NCBI GenBank assembly: GCA_007449985.2
Contig: VIIQ02000842.1
Coordinates: 186,001 to 250,000, forward strand
Length of the DNA: 64,000 bases
Direction: 5' to 3'
Source of the DNA: Desmodesmus armatus
Taxonomy: Eukaryota > Chlorophyta > Chlorophyceae > Sphaeropleales > Scenedesmaceae
The notes beneath the pieces were generated by a model. It searched no databases and was not told the DNA's origin. It worked only from the letters and a program-made list of their open reading frames with translations. How positions within the stretch are numbered: position 1 is the first letter of the stretch; each line of letters opens with the position of its first letter. The translations under genes were made by a program, and so were the position numbers. This document shows positions 1 through 11,155 of this stretch, piece after piece.

Positions 1-3000
1 GCCACAGCTGCTGCTGCTGCAGCTGCTGCTGCTGCAACAACAACTGCTGTAGCTGCCGCGACTGCGGTAGTAGCACCCGGGCCTGCCAGGCTTTTCTCAG
101 TACAGCCCAGCGAGCCTGAACATACTCCTGTTGTGCGGGGGTGACAGTGCCGTTCCTAACTGCCGCAAATGCATCAACCATCTTCTGCACACCAGCCAAG
201 TGCACGTCTACAGTCTTCTGTTGCTCGGGGGTGGCGACGCCCTCCTCTGCAGCCGTAAATGCAGCCCGCAAGACCTCACCTGCACAGCATGGGAAGCCGC
301 GAATGCCGTTGTGTCCTTTCACAGGCTCGATAAGTTGTGTGGCAGTGTCAAGGTGTATGCTCAATCGCATGGCATGAGGTGTGGGGTGTCAGAGCAATGG
401 CAGAGCAGGTGGTGCCACACAACCTTGCTTGATTGAGAACACACGAGCGGACCGTATGCGACAGCGTCAAGAACTGATACATGCTGCACATTCTACTCAC
501 CCCTCGCTGCATTTCCCGCTGCAGCTCCAGCACGGCAAGCATCCACTATCTTCTGTTGCACGGGGGTGGCAGTGCCCTCGTTTGCAGCCGCAAATGCAGC
601 CCTCACGACCTCACCTGCACAGCATGGGAAGCCGCGAATGCCGTTGTGTCCTTTCACAGGCTCGATAAGTTGTGTGGCAGTGTCAAGGTGTATGCTGAAT
701 CGCATGGCATGAGGTGTGGGGTGTCAGAGCAATGGCACAGCAGGTGGTGCCACACAGCCTTGCTTGATTGAGAACACACGTCAAGAACTGATACATGCTG
801 CACATTCTACTCACCCCCCGCTGCACCTCCAGCACAGCAAGCATCCACTATCTTCTGTTGCACGGGGGTGGCGACGCCCTCCTCTGCAGCCGCAAATGCA
901 GCCCTCACGACCTCACCTGCACAGCATGGGAAGCCGCGAATGCCGTTGTGTCCTTTCACAGGCTCGATAAGTTGTGTGGCAGTGTCAAGGTGTATGCTCA
1001 ATCGCATGGCATGAGGTGTGGGGTGTCAGAGCAATGGCACAGCAGGTGGTGCCACACAGCCTTGCTTGATTGAGAACACACGTCAAGAACTGATACATGC
1101 TGCACATTCTACTCACCCCCCGCTGCACCTCCAGCACAGCAAGCATCCACTATCTTCTGTTGCACGAGGGTGGCAGTGCCCTCGTTTGCAGCCGCAAATG
1201 CAGCCCTCACGACCTCACCTGCACAGCATGGGAAGCCGCGAATGCCGTTGTGTCCTTTCACGGGCTCAATAAGTTGTGTGGCAGTGTCAAGGTGTATGCT
1301 CAATCGCATGGCATGAGGTGTGGGGTGTCAGAGCAATGGCACAGCAGGTGGTGCCACACAGCCTTGCTTGATTGAGAACACACGTCAAGAACTGATACAT
1401 GCTGCACATTCTACTCACCCCCCGCTGCACCTCCAGCACAGCAAGCATCCACTATCTTCTGTTGCACGGGGGTGGCAGTGCCCTCGTTTGCAGCCGCAAA
1501 TGCAGCCCTCACGACCTCACCTGCACAGCATGGGAAGCCGCGAATGCCGTTGTGTCTTTTCACAGGCTCGATAAGTTGTGTGGCAGTGTCAAGGTGTATG
1601 CTCAATCGCATGGCATGAGGTGTGGGGTGTCAGAGCAATGGCACAGCAGGTGGTGCCACACAGCCTTGCTTGATTGAGAACACACGTCAAGAACTGATAC
1701 ATGCTGCACATTCTACTCACCCCCCGCTGCACCTCCAGCACAGCAAGCATCCACTATCTTCTGTTGCACGGGGGTGGCAGTGCCCTCGTTTGCAGCCGCA
1801 AATGCAGCCCTCACGACCTCACCTGCACAGCATGGGAAGCCGCGAATGCCGTTGTGTCCTTTCACGGGCTCGATAAGTTGTGTGGCAGTGTCAAGGTGTA
1901 TGCTCAATCGCATGGCATGAGGTGTGGGGTGTCAGAGCAATGGCACAGCAGGTGGTGCCACACAGCCTTGCTTGATTGAGAACACACGTCAAGAACTGAT
2001 ACATGCTGCACATTCTACTCACCCCTCGCTGCAGCTCCAGCACGGCAAGCATCCACTATCTTCTGTTGCACGAGGGTGGCAGTGCCCTCGTTTGCAGCCG
2101 CAAATGCAGCCCTCACGACCTCACCTGCACAGCATGGGAAGCCGCGAATGCCGTTGTGTCCTTTCACAGGCTCGATAAGTTGTGTGGCAGTGTCAAGGTG
2201 TATGCTCAATCGCATGGCATGAGGTGTGGGGTGTCAGAGCAATGGCACAGCAGGTGGTGCCACACAGCCTTGCTTGATTGAGAACACACGTCAAGAACTG
2301 ATACATGCTGCACATTCTACTCACCCCCCGCTGCACCTCCAGCACAGCAAGCATCCACTATCTTCTGTTGCACGAGGGTGGCAGTGCCCTCGTTTGCAGC
2401 CGCAAATGCAGCCCTCACGACCTCACCTGCACAGCATGGGAAGCCGCGAATGCCGTTGTGTCCTTTCACGGGCTCAATAAGTTGTGTGGCAGTGTCAAGG
2501 TGTATGCTCAATCGCATGGCATGAGGTGTGGGGTGTCAGAGCAATGGCACAGCAGGTGGTGCCACACAGCCTTGCTTGATTGAGAACACACGTCAAGAAC
2601 TGATACATGCTGCACATTCTAATCGCCCCCCGCCGCACCTCCAGCACAGCAAGCATCCACTCAGAATGTTGTTGTACCCATCACGTGTTTGGTGGGAGAT
2701 GGCATGTGGCAATGTTTGACACAAGGGCAAATACCGAGCAAGTGGCGCCACGCAGCCTTGCTCAATCAAGAACACAATAGCAGATTGGATGCAACTTACC
2801 TCCCATGACCCCACAAGCGTAATTATACACTGCTTTGTCTGCTGCATGGTCTGTGTCGGGCTGCCAATCTGGGAACCGTGTTTCAACTGCGCTTTGGACA
2901 AATTGTGGTGTTGCCAGCAGCCTGTGCATAGGAGGGAGACAGACAAGGAATGCAGAGTGTGACAGACAGTGTGGATGGTACTAGTAGTTGATTTGAGTCC

Positions 3001-4939
3001 TGATGTACCACAAAAATGTATCTACATGCCACAGTGGTACACATGGTGTTGCTGCAGAAATGGTCCAAACAGAAATGTGATGCATTGATTATACTTACCA
3101 CTCGTATGTGTTGACCAAATGCACATCCATCTTCGAACAGGCCTCTCGGCGCGCAGCAGCAACTGCGTTCTCCATGATCTGTATCAAGTCTGTCGCAAGG
3201 GACTGGGAGTTCTCCGCAAGACTCGTGGCATATGCCAGTCCTGCTGCAATCTCCCCGATGTTATGCGAGTAACGGAGCGTGCACAAATGGGGCATGTGCA
3301 AGATGATTGCGTGGTCGCATTCAGCGCCGTGCTTCAGCAGCCCCGACAGCAATGACACCTTCAGAGTATGGTTGCCAACAAATTCCTGCATTATAGCACA
3401 TGGGTGCGGCCAAAACGTATCGCAGTCACGCGACACAGTTTTGAGATGCCCAAGGGGGCACAAACTACTGCTGACTCAGCCTTTGATACCACAACTGCAA
3501 TGTCACTGGCAGATGTACAACTGGCAGATACAGTGGAAGCTCTGTCAGGAGACCTTTCTGCACAGGTTGAAGTTACTAATGCACCACCCTACAAGGCGGT
3601 CAAGGGTCTGTTGTCGGCGAGAACACACCCCCATCGAACTCACCTCCGAAGTGTAGACTGTCAGCCCATTGGCATTACACGCGTCCAAGAGAATGTATGA
3701 GGCGTTCTTAGAGAAGATAGCGTGAATGGTCCAGCCGTGGGTTGTAAAGGCCAAAAACTGGCGCCAAACCTCCTGCAAACATGATCACACTGTGCTGAGA
3801 TGTTATGACCCACAACCCCTTGCCAGCCGATTACCAACCATCCTTATCCGCTTATGTGAGCGACACATACCTTACTAATTCCCCTCTCCCAGAGGGGACC
3901 CACAGCATCAGCGGCATGGTTAATGCTGCGAGGACGGGGCTGTCTGGCACTGTGAGGCAGCAAGTGAGGACACCATTGCAATGCCACATCATCAATGGCA
4001 ATATACAGTAGAACCTCTTTTCCCGCATTGGTGGAAGTTACTTATGCACCACCCTACACACACATTGATGTGATCTTCACCTGTTGGTGATTGGCATCAC
4101 CCCTCACGGGCCCACCAGCGGTCTTGCGATCATCAGGTGACAGGTAGCTTGCCCTCGGATGCCCCACCTCCTTGAATAGGTCGTTGAATATGCACTGCTC
4201 CATCAAGTGTAGGGCTGGCTGCCTCGACATGGTCAAGTGCATGACGGCTGCAACATGCATACAACTTGTGTTGTGATCGGAGGTCACCTCCGGCCAGTGA
4301 CTTGTCAGCCTAATCACCATTCTCATTCAAGAATGTGTGCATACTGAGGTCATTTGCAACTGCAGTTGGCTTATTTGACTCTATGGCTCACGAAATGCTG
4401 CATGTGTACAATGCAAACCATATGCACCTACCTGTATAGCAAATCATGCGATTGTTTAGGCCCCATGGTGTCAGTCCAGGCCAGATGTCCTGTGATTCAT
4501 GGAGTATATCATACCCGATACTGGCATTGACGAGACTAGGGGCGCCCATGAGATGATCTGAATTCACGGGATAGCTCCCCCACATCATGATGTTGGGGTT
4601 GGCTGCGTGGTACTTGGTATCGATGCCAGACTGGTCTGCCATGTATGCATCTGCAGTCCTTGTGACATTGTAGGGGGGGAGGTCGTGCCGTCCTTTGACA
4701 GCCCAGATGGTGGGAACCTACAAGAAGTTGATTAACACACAGACGACCACTCGCTTTCGTTGTTTGGTTCAAGTGCTGAATAGGCACAATCATCTAGCTA
4801 GCAGACCTACCTGAAACTGTGTGGCCAAGACTGCTGCTGCCATGGCAGCAAAGAGGTACCGCAGTCTTGTCGGCATGTCCAGGCCACGCCGTCCTTCGCA
4901 ATGGCGCTTGATCTGGGACAACACCTCAGATGAATCCAT
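1..4939 (-). CDS. Unknown multi-exon protein with a tandem array of 34-residue repeat exons; 3' end off the window
   Basis: Function not recognised. Exons read on the minus strand with GT-AG borders: 4939-4811 (ATG at 4939, Met-Asp-Ser-Ser), 4717-4432, about 4316-4081, 3772-3644, 3385-3099, 2921-2800, then duplicated exons 2426-2325, 2124-2023, 1822-1721, 1520-1419, 1218-1117, 916-815 and 614-501, and a last visible exon from 279 to beyond base 1. Phases agree at nearly all joins; for example phase 2 at 3099/2921 rebuilds a Trp codon, and phase 1 runs through the repeat exons. The join 4432/4316 does not fit and is unresolved. The first exon has a hydrophobic stretch (LFAAMAAAVLA) that could be a membrane or signal segment. 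The module carries EVVRAAFAAANEG and a TPxQQKIVDA motif and looks alpha-helical. The last exon holds two more diverged copies and then a Gln/Leu-rich tail. Confidence 0.7.
230..2660. repeat. Tandem array of about 302-bp units, about eight copies
   Basis: Near-identical units recur at exact 302-bp spacing from about 795 to 2583. The unit near 481-795 is 314 bp because of a 12-bp in-frame insertion in its exon. The leftmost (about 230-436) and rightmost (about 2592-2660) copies are diverged. Each full unit is one 102-nt exon plus a 200-nt intron of the minus-strand gene. The rightmost copy has lost its splice donor (GGCGAT where the others have GGTGAG), so it is probably a dead exon. Confidence 0.95.
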
Positions 4940-5272
4940 TCAAAACAGCAGAGTATGAAAAGTATCAAGGCGCATCACACTGAGGTCGCAAACAGCGATC
5001 GGATGAGACTCTTCGTCGGCTCAGTTGTTCAGTATTTTGCATGAAAAACCTTCATCGAAGATTGGGCAAGGTCTTTCGACACCACATCGGCATCGGCGAA
5101 TCCAAGAACCGTTGTACTTGCAACCGCTGGCGACGTGGAGAACTCACCCGAAGCTGCACTCGCTTCCCGTCATTTGCTGCAATAGCCTTTCGGATTCATA
5201 TCACATTCATATTTCCAAACGTTGCTAATAGAGCCGATCAAAAACGTCATCCACTTGCTAAGCTCTCCAGGC
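4940..5272. other. Intergenic spacer between divergent unknown genes
   Basis: This 333-bp gap separates a minus-strand ATG at 4939 from a plus-strand ATG proposed at 5273. It may hold a shared promoter, but no TATA box or other element stands out. Open frames here (for example from 5041) are short and have no splice support. Confidence 0.4.
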
Positions 5273-6040
5273 ATGCAGACCACCTCTAGTAAGCCAGAGT
5301 ACTGGGGGCAGCATAGGAGTCAGATCGTTTTGAACATGCCTCTGGTTTTCTCTGGACAGCATGTACACGCGGACATGGTGAGTACAGTACTCGTTAGACA
5401 GCTGTGTTGACTGTAGGTAAAAGCAGTTGTAACAGCAGCTGCATCATGCCACTACTGCAGAGGGTGGCACAGGAAACATCTTAAACGCCGGGCTGTGAAT
5501 CAACGTGTACTGGCGTCCGGTTGTGCTTGCAGATCAAACAAATATACTGGCGAGCCCGCAAGTACACTGAGAGGGGCGACATTCTGTCAATGCAGATAGG
5601 GCTCCGGTATTTCAAGGCTGCTGAGATTGTCATCGGCCACAACCAGCCCTTGACACGAGAGGATATCAAGGGCTGGGCAACAGCTTGGGCAGGCATTGGC
5701 GACAGCATTGTGGACAGAGTGAGGTCACGGACTACTTCTTATGCATTTGCCTGTGTGGTTGGACACATGCAAAGGCAATCCGGCAAGCATCTGATCCAGT
5801 AGCAGCATTGAGCAACTTGCCGATTGATCAGAAGTAAAATGCTGCTACAAATGTCCCCGACAAACCCACAATTCTGTGCTGAATCTCTCATGGTGCTGCT
5901 GTTACTGCTGAATTCTATTTGATATTCAGATGATACGCTACAAGTTTCAGGGCGACAATGATGTGTTCAAGGAGGGCTTTGAGGCCACAGCCACAAGACA
6001 GCCTGCAAGAGGCAGTCCTTTCGCAGCGGGCTTTTGTTGA
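5273..6040 (+). CDS. Small unknown protein, three exons, about 133 residues
   Basis: Not recognised. Exons 5273-5377, 5533-5718 and 5930-6040 join in phase 0 throughout, with donors GTGAGT and GTGAGG and acceptors TTGCAG and TTCAG, and end at TGA 6038-6040. The lengths 105, 186 and 111 nt are all multiples of three. The product is hydrophilic, with a middle section rich in Arg, Lys, Tyr and Trp (IYWRARKYTERGDI near residues 40-53) and a conserved-looking segment near residues 80-100 (GWATAWAGIGDSIVDR). No signal peptide or membrane helix is visible. The ATG at 5273 is chosen because it opens the frame of the first well-bordered exon; an upstream in-frame extension to 5222 cannot be excluded. 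It lies divergent to the repeat-exon gene on its left. Confidence 0.5.
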
Positions 6041-6629
6041 AGTTGGTGCGTGATAGCCCTGATCCAGCCAATGTGTAGCTCCTGACAGCATGGCACCAAC
6101 TGGGCTGTTTTGTTCACCTGTATGTTTGAGCGGCACTGAAGCAGGGCTCGCCGCTGTCTGCGGAGGTGCCGTATGGCTACTTGGCCAGCATGAAGGCACA
6201 GCTGGTGTGAGCAGGTTCTTGGGTGTGTGGTTGGCCTGCCAGGCCAGTGTGTCAAGTGTAACTATATGAGCCTTTGGTAAATGTTGGCTTGCGGCATGGT
6301 GTTGAGGGGGGGAGAGGGCAGAGGGCAGAGGGCAGAGGGGAGAGGGCAGAGGGGAGAGGGGAGAGGGCAGAGGGGAGAGGGGAGAGGGGAGAGGGAGAGG
6401 GGAGAGGGGAGAGGGCGCCCTTCGAAAGGTGCTGCCAGTGGGTGACGGTGGGTGATTATTATTATATTATTATCAGAGCTTGTTTGGCAAAGCGCAGAAA
6501 GTTGTCAAGTATACAGCATCAAACCAGCCGGTTGAGCGATACCGTTGGACAGCACTCATACATACACGCTCCAGGCTCAACCCGTCCCAGACAGCACCAG
6601 TCCAAGTGTTCTTTTGCTGCCACGTAAAG
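6041..6629. other. Spacer with a GA-rich minisatellite
   Basis: No gene is seen between the two plus-strand genes. The notable content is a purine-rich repeat at 6306-6415 and a short TTA/ATT run near 6457-6473. The frame of the next gene stays open upstream of its proposed ATG to about 6475, so part of this stretch may be 5' coding or UTR. Confidence 0.5.
6306..6415. repeat. GA-rich minisatellite (GAGGGCAGAGGG-like units)
   Basis: About 110 bp are made of repeated GAGGGCA and GAGGGGA blocks on the plus strand. The strand is almost pure purine, which could favour non-B DNA. Open frames through it encode only Arg/Gly/Glu repeats and are artefacts. Confidence 0.9.
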
Positions 6630-8294
6630 ATGAGCGCAGTATTTGTTAGCATGGAGATGTTGCAGTCGGGTATGCAGTCGGGCCACGTCCTAGTGCCTGT
6701 GCAACAAACGAGCGCCCTACACTTCCCCGTGCATGTTTCTGGACACTATGAGGTGAGCTCAGCCGGCGGCTTCACGCCCAAGAGGAAGTTGGTTGTGCTG
6801 CTGCTGCTTGCTGTAGCAGTATGCACTCTTTGGCTGGCAGGCAAGCGACGAGCGTCATTTCTTCAACCGGTGTTGCCTGCAGAGCCATGTGGCAGCAGGG
6901 CAGCCTGTCATGGCCATGCTGGACCCCCCAGGACTGGTGCCAGCACACAGTGCAGCTATGCCTGCACAGTCAACAGCTTTTCCATCACACACAGCAGCAA
7001 CGCCCAATGCATACCCAATGCTGGTGCATCACAACGGCCAAATCGTGCAGGCCAACCAGCAGCTGGTGCAGCCCATCAGCCAGGCTGGGGTCCAAAGCCC
7101 TACCACTATCTTCTTTGCAGGTGCGCTCAACCGCCACAGCGGGTGCAGGTGTGAGGTTGGAAAGCAGCTAGTTTGAAGTGAGCCGGTTTGCACGCACACC
7201 AAGTATCAACAACAGAAGGTGCAGGCATCTGTAGGTGATACCTTTTTCAATTTTCGGTTGAGTCCCAGGCATCCGTTTTGTTCTCACTCACCTTCTCTCC
7301 ACAGGTTGCAGTCCGATCGTCTCACCAGAAGGCCTGCTGAGCCTCTTTGCCCAGTTTGGCAGGGTCATGGACCTCAACCTGTTCCGCCCTTACAAGGGCT
7401 GCAGGACAAGCAAGGTGAGTCATGCAGGCTATATTGCCCTGTGCTGTGCTGTGCTATGCTGTGCGCCGGTGAGCTGCACCCGGTGTTGTTTGTCTTAGTT
7501 GGTCTCAGTCGCTTCTGGATTGTTGCAGTTGCGTCACTGCCATACTGACCGTGATGCTGTGAGGTCAGCCTGGGAGGGAAGCAGCGGGCAGTGGCTGCAT
7601 GTCACAGCCCTGAAGTCTATATGGCCAAAGTGATACATGCGTGCTGACACTGCCGTTTGTTTGTCTGCGTGGCTCGTCAACAGGGCTGTGGGCTGGTGGT
7701 GTTCTCCCAGCCTTCTGAGGCTGCAGCAGCTCTTGAGACTCTTCATGGCCGCTTCGTCTGGCCCGGTGCCCGGTCTCCAATGATCATTGTAAGTGACTAT
7801 GTCAGCAGTGACCATGTCAGCAGGAAAAGCCGATGTTGGCATGCGTGCCAGCCCTGAATGTGCTCTGAACCTCAGCACGCACATCTGCGCAGATGCTTTG
7901 ACTCTGGAAGCTGCTGTTGAGTTCAGTGGCTGCTGTGGGGTCCTGTCAGCACACTGTCCAGCGCTGTAGCAGGTGCAGACACAGGTGGTTGCATGATGCT
8001 GGTCGGCATCACTCGCAGTCATTGCAGCAGCAACATATGCCAAGGGCTAGCATGGATGATTTCTGTTTGTGTGTGGATGTTATGTTTGTGCAGGAGTGGT
8101 GTGACCCTAACAAGCAACACAAGAGGAAGCGCGCGCAGCCCCTGACGCCATCTGCCATGCAGCATGTGCTGACCTTCCAGCAGCAGCAGCCGATGCCCTC
8201 CATGCACGCAATGGTGCCTGCAGCCCCCATGGGCGTCAGTCACATGCCCAATGGCTATGCCTGTGCTGGCCGTCTGGTCATGACAGGCTATTGA
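6630..8294 (+). CDS. RRM-domain RNA-binding protein (CELF/FCA-like RRM)
   Basis: Exons 6630-6752, 6883-7120, 7305-7414, 7684-7788 and 8094-8294 have matching phases (0, 1, 0, 0) and give about 258 residues. The RRM is split over three exons: RNP2-like TTIFFAGC at the end of exon 2, the first helix SPEGLLSLFAQFG in exon 3, RNP1 KGCGLVVF across the exon 3/4 border, and the last helix and strand with LHGRFVWPG. A basic tail (NKQHKRKRAQ) may be a nuclear localisation signal. The N-terminal 100 residues are rich in Met, Gln, Ala and Pro and probably disordered. Such proteins bind pre-mRNA or mRNA and act in splicing or 3' end choice; the exact target is not predictable. The frame stays open upstream of the chosen ATG, and exons beyond 8294 are possible, so both ends are provisional. 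Confidence 0.75.
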
Positions 8295-8466
8295 TGTGTC
8301 CTTGCGCGCTTTCCTGCACCGCTTCCCACGCAAGGCATCAGCATGCAAAGGCTGCGTGCTGAGGCATTTTAGGTGTCCTGTCATGTTTTTGGAGTGCTTA
8401 CGGCAGTGCTGTGCGTGGCTAGCGCTGCACATTTGTTGCATGTGCGGACTTCCTGCGGCTCTTTGA

Positions 8467-8555
8467 CTGGTAGGCAGTTGCGGATATTCTGCAGTACTAT
8501 GCCTGGTAGGCAGGTGCGGATGTTCTGCAGTACTATGCCTGGCAGGCAATGCAGG
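8467..8555. repeat. Tandem repeat, about 37-bp unit, 2.4 copies
   Basis: The segment containing GGTAGGCAGTTGCGGAT and TTCTGCAGTACTATGCCTGG is repeated in direct orientation with a few substitutions. Confidence 0.8.
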
Positions 8556-9077
8556 GTATTACAGGGGAGGAGACTGTCACACATGCTTGCGCAGCCTTGA
8601 TTGTCTTGCGCGCTGGTCACAAGATCTGTCTGTGCACACCAGGGCTAAGGTCCACCTGGTGCTTTGGCAGCTGATTCAGATGGTGCTGATGTGTGGTGTA
8701 CTTGCGGTCCCTCTGTGCTGATGCCATATCACTCGGTGCCTGACGCCCTGTGGCTGTTTTAATACCGTGCACCTTACCAGGCCCTAAAGGCTGCGGCTGC
8801 TTTGTCTTCAGCCGGCTGCAGTGTGGTGTGCTGTGTTGGTCACCATCTTCAGCTGGCTGCAGTGTGGTGTGCTGTGTTGGTTACCGGCCATGCAACGCAT
8901 GTTCCTGTCGTGTTTTGTTGGATGGTTATGCAGGGTCTGTGGTGGAATGTCGTACCCGTCCACTTGTTCAAGGGTCAAGCAGTGTGCGACCCGTGCAACA
9001 GCCCAGTGTCTGGAGTCTTGTGCTGTGGCTCAACTGCTGACCTGTGTTGAACGACGTTTGCAGCAGGTGCTCGTGCT

Positions 9078-9172
9078 GCGCGATGTGCGTGTGCGCGATG
9101 TACTCGATGTGCGTGTGCGCGATGTACTCGATGTGCTCGATGTACGTGTGCGCGATGTACGTGTGCTCGGCG
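9078..9172. repeat. Short tandem repeat (GATGTGCGTGTGCGC and GATGTACTC units)
   Basis: Alternating copies of GTGCGTGTGCGC and GATGTACTC cover about 95 bp. The alternating purine-pyrimidine pattern is typical of a slippage-prone microsatellite. Confidence 0.85.
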
Positions 9173-9388
9173 TCTGATGATGCGCGCCCGCACTTCCTCT
9201 GCAGGGCTGTGCAGAACGTCGTGGGCAATCTGCACTGCTGATGAGCATTTCCCAGTTGTCTTGGCTTAGTCCATGCAGCACATTGATCTTGCTTGCATGT
9301 GTGAGCCGTGTGCTACCTGCTGTCATATTCAGGGGAGTTTGCTCCCATGCGGCTCTTCCAAGGAGGACAGCTGCTGAGGATATTGTTC

Positions 9389-9472
9389 AGTCCGTGGACT
9401 GGTATAGAGCTTTGAGCTCTTGTCGCACAAAAAGTCCGTGACTGGTATAGAGCTTTGAGCTCTTATCGCACA
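9389..9472. repeat. Direct repeat of about 42 bp, two copies
   Basis: The copies at about 9389-9430 and 9434-9472 share AGTCCGTG, then GACTGGTATAGAGCTTTGAG and a CGCACAA end, with three or four differences. Confidence 0.85.
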
Positions 9473-10964
9473 AGGGACCCCTGAGATTTGGGGCTACCCT
9501 GTGCAGTCCTTGTGGGGGGTAGCTTCGCTTTGACCGTTGTTGCTGTGTCAGGAGGCAGGTATGGAGCTGTTTATCAATCGCTGCATGTTGGGGTACCAAC
9601 AGGGTGCCAAGCGGGAATCTGTTTCAGGGAGCACTGTGATACAAGGGAGCACTGTGATATTCCCGAGTACTGTACTGTTGGGCTCGCTTGTTGGCAAGGT
9701 TCACTGCAGTTACACCACAGCAGTTTGTGTGCGGGGTGGCAACATTGTGTGCAGACACCCTGTGGCAGCCTGCCGCGCATGAGCTGTCAGTTGTATGGCT
9801 TGCGTCACTGTTTGACAACCCCTGCACGGGTTTGTCTGTGCGCTGAGCACCTGTATGGGCTTGCCTGTGCGAGGGAAAGATGTTGCTTCATGCTTGATAG
9901 TATAGGCAGGGGGCTGCAGCAACAGCCGCCGCGTCCGATTCCAACCTGCCTGTGGCTTGCAGCCTGCTGGCTGGACTGCAGCTGCAGGTGGTGGACAGAA
10001 GGTGTGCCATTTGCACAAGAGGGTGAGGATCACCCACAGGATGTGCCCTGCAGGCAACATTGCGGCAACGCTGTGTAGTTGTCAGCGTGGAGTATCATGA
10101 TTGTTACATACAGGTTGTACCAATCTGCATGGTGTGTCCATGTGTGAACCACTGCCAGCGCTGACAGTGGGGTGGGCGGTGCGCTGGGTCAATGCGTGGG
10201 TCATTTTGGGACCGTGGCTCACAGCAATTGCACCCGGCAGCTTTCGAACTGGCTGGTTGGCCTGGTTGACTGCTGTCATGCGGACGTCTTGCGAACACCT
10301 GCTGTGCAGAAGTACTGAGTGCAGGAAGGACTGGTGCTGCTCTGATTGTGAGCCTTGTGCAGCCTGTGGGTTGGTCGGTGTAGGTACAGAAGGCGTCGGC
10401 AGGAGCACGCGGGTGTGCCGGTGTACCTTGTTTGAGGCAATGCCAGTGCACTATGTGGACTTATTGAATAGGTGCATTGGAACTTGCCACAATGGCGAAG
10501 GCTTACACTGCTGTGTGCTTTGGAGGGACAGAGTGCAGGATCAGGTATGGCGCCCTCGCGTGTGGCGTCCCTTGTAGCTGCACCTCCCAAGCTACGTGCA
10601 TGGTGTCTTGTGGGTGCTGTGATTGGCATGTTCACTTCAGCCTTTGTCAGTCCATCCATCCTGTTACTGTGATTGCGAGAGCCCGCAAACGCCATTTTGA
10701 GAGGTTGTATCCCGTCATGTGATGCCGATGAATGGCATGCCGTGACGTTGCCTGCACCCTGATGTGCAGTGAACCTATGCCTCTTTATGCCAGCATGCGG
10801 CACGTAGCAGCCTGTTTGTCACTGAGTATGCTGGCTATCAGGTTGTACTTGCATTGGACATGCTTCATGGATGGTAGTAAGGCAGGGCTGACATGCAGTG
10901 GATGAGAAGTGTGCCTGAGGAATTCAACTCCCTGCTGTTGGATGCCTCTACTATCGCGCCCATT

Positions 10965-11155
10965 GTGATGGCCAACATATGAATGTTTCTGGTAGATACA
11001 GGGTCGGCTGCTGCGGGCTTGTGTGCCGTCTGATGTGAAGTGTTTCCCCGAGGGACAAAGTGTGCCCAGACTGTTGGATGCCCCTACTGCCCAGCACATA
11101 TGGTGATGGCCAGCATGTTGGTTGGTTCTGGTAGATACAGGGTTGGTTGCGCTAC
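10965..11155. repeat. Near-tandem duplication of about 80 bp
   Basis: Two segments share GTGATGGCCA, then TTCTGGTAGATACAGGGT and CGGGCTTG, at 10967-11021 and 11103-11160. They are diverged by about 15-20 percent by eye. Confidence 0.7.

Noticed and set aside
481..2583. Repeated plus-strand open frames of 84 and 92 residues
   Set aside because: They are antisense shadows of the minus-strand exon array. They run across its introns and lack their own signals.
230..2660. Evenly spaced repeats suggesting a CRISPR array
   Set aside because: Units are 302 bp with no unique spacers, carry splice sites and an exon, and sit in a eukaryotic genome.
6274..6627. Arg/Gly/Glu-rich protein near the GA repeat
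   Set aside because: The frame is only the purine minisatellite, with no coding context.
8745..8830. Second RRM suggested by PKGCGCFVF
   Set aside because: There is no RNP2, helix or matching exon nearby, and the surroundings are duplicated TG-rich sequence.
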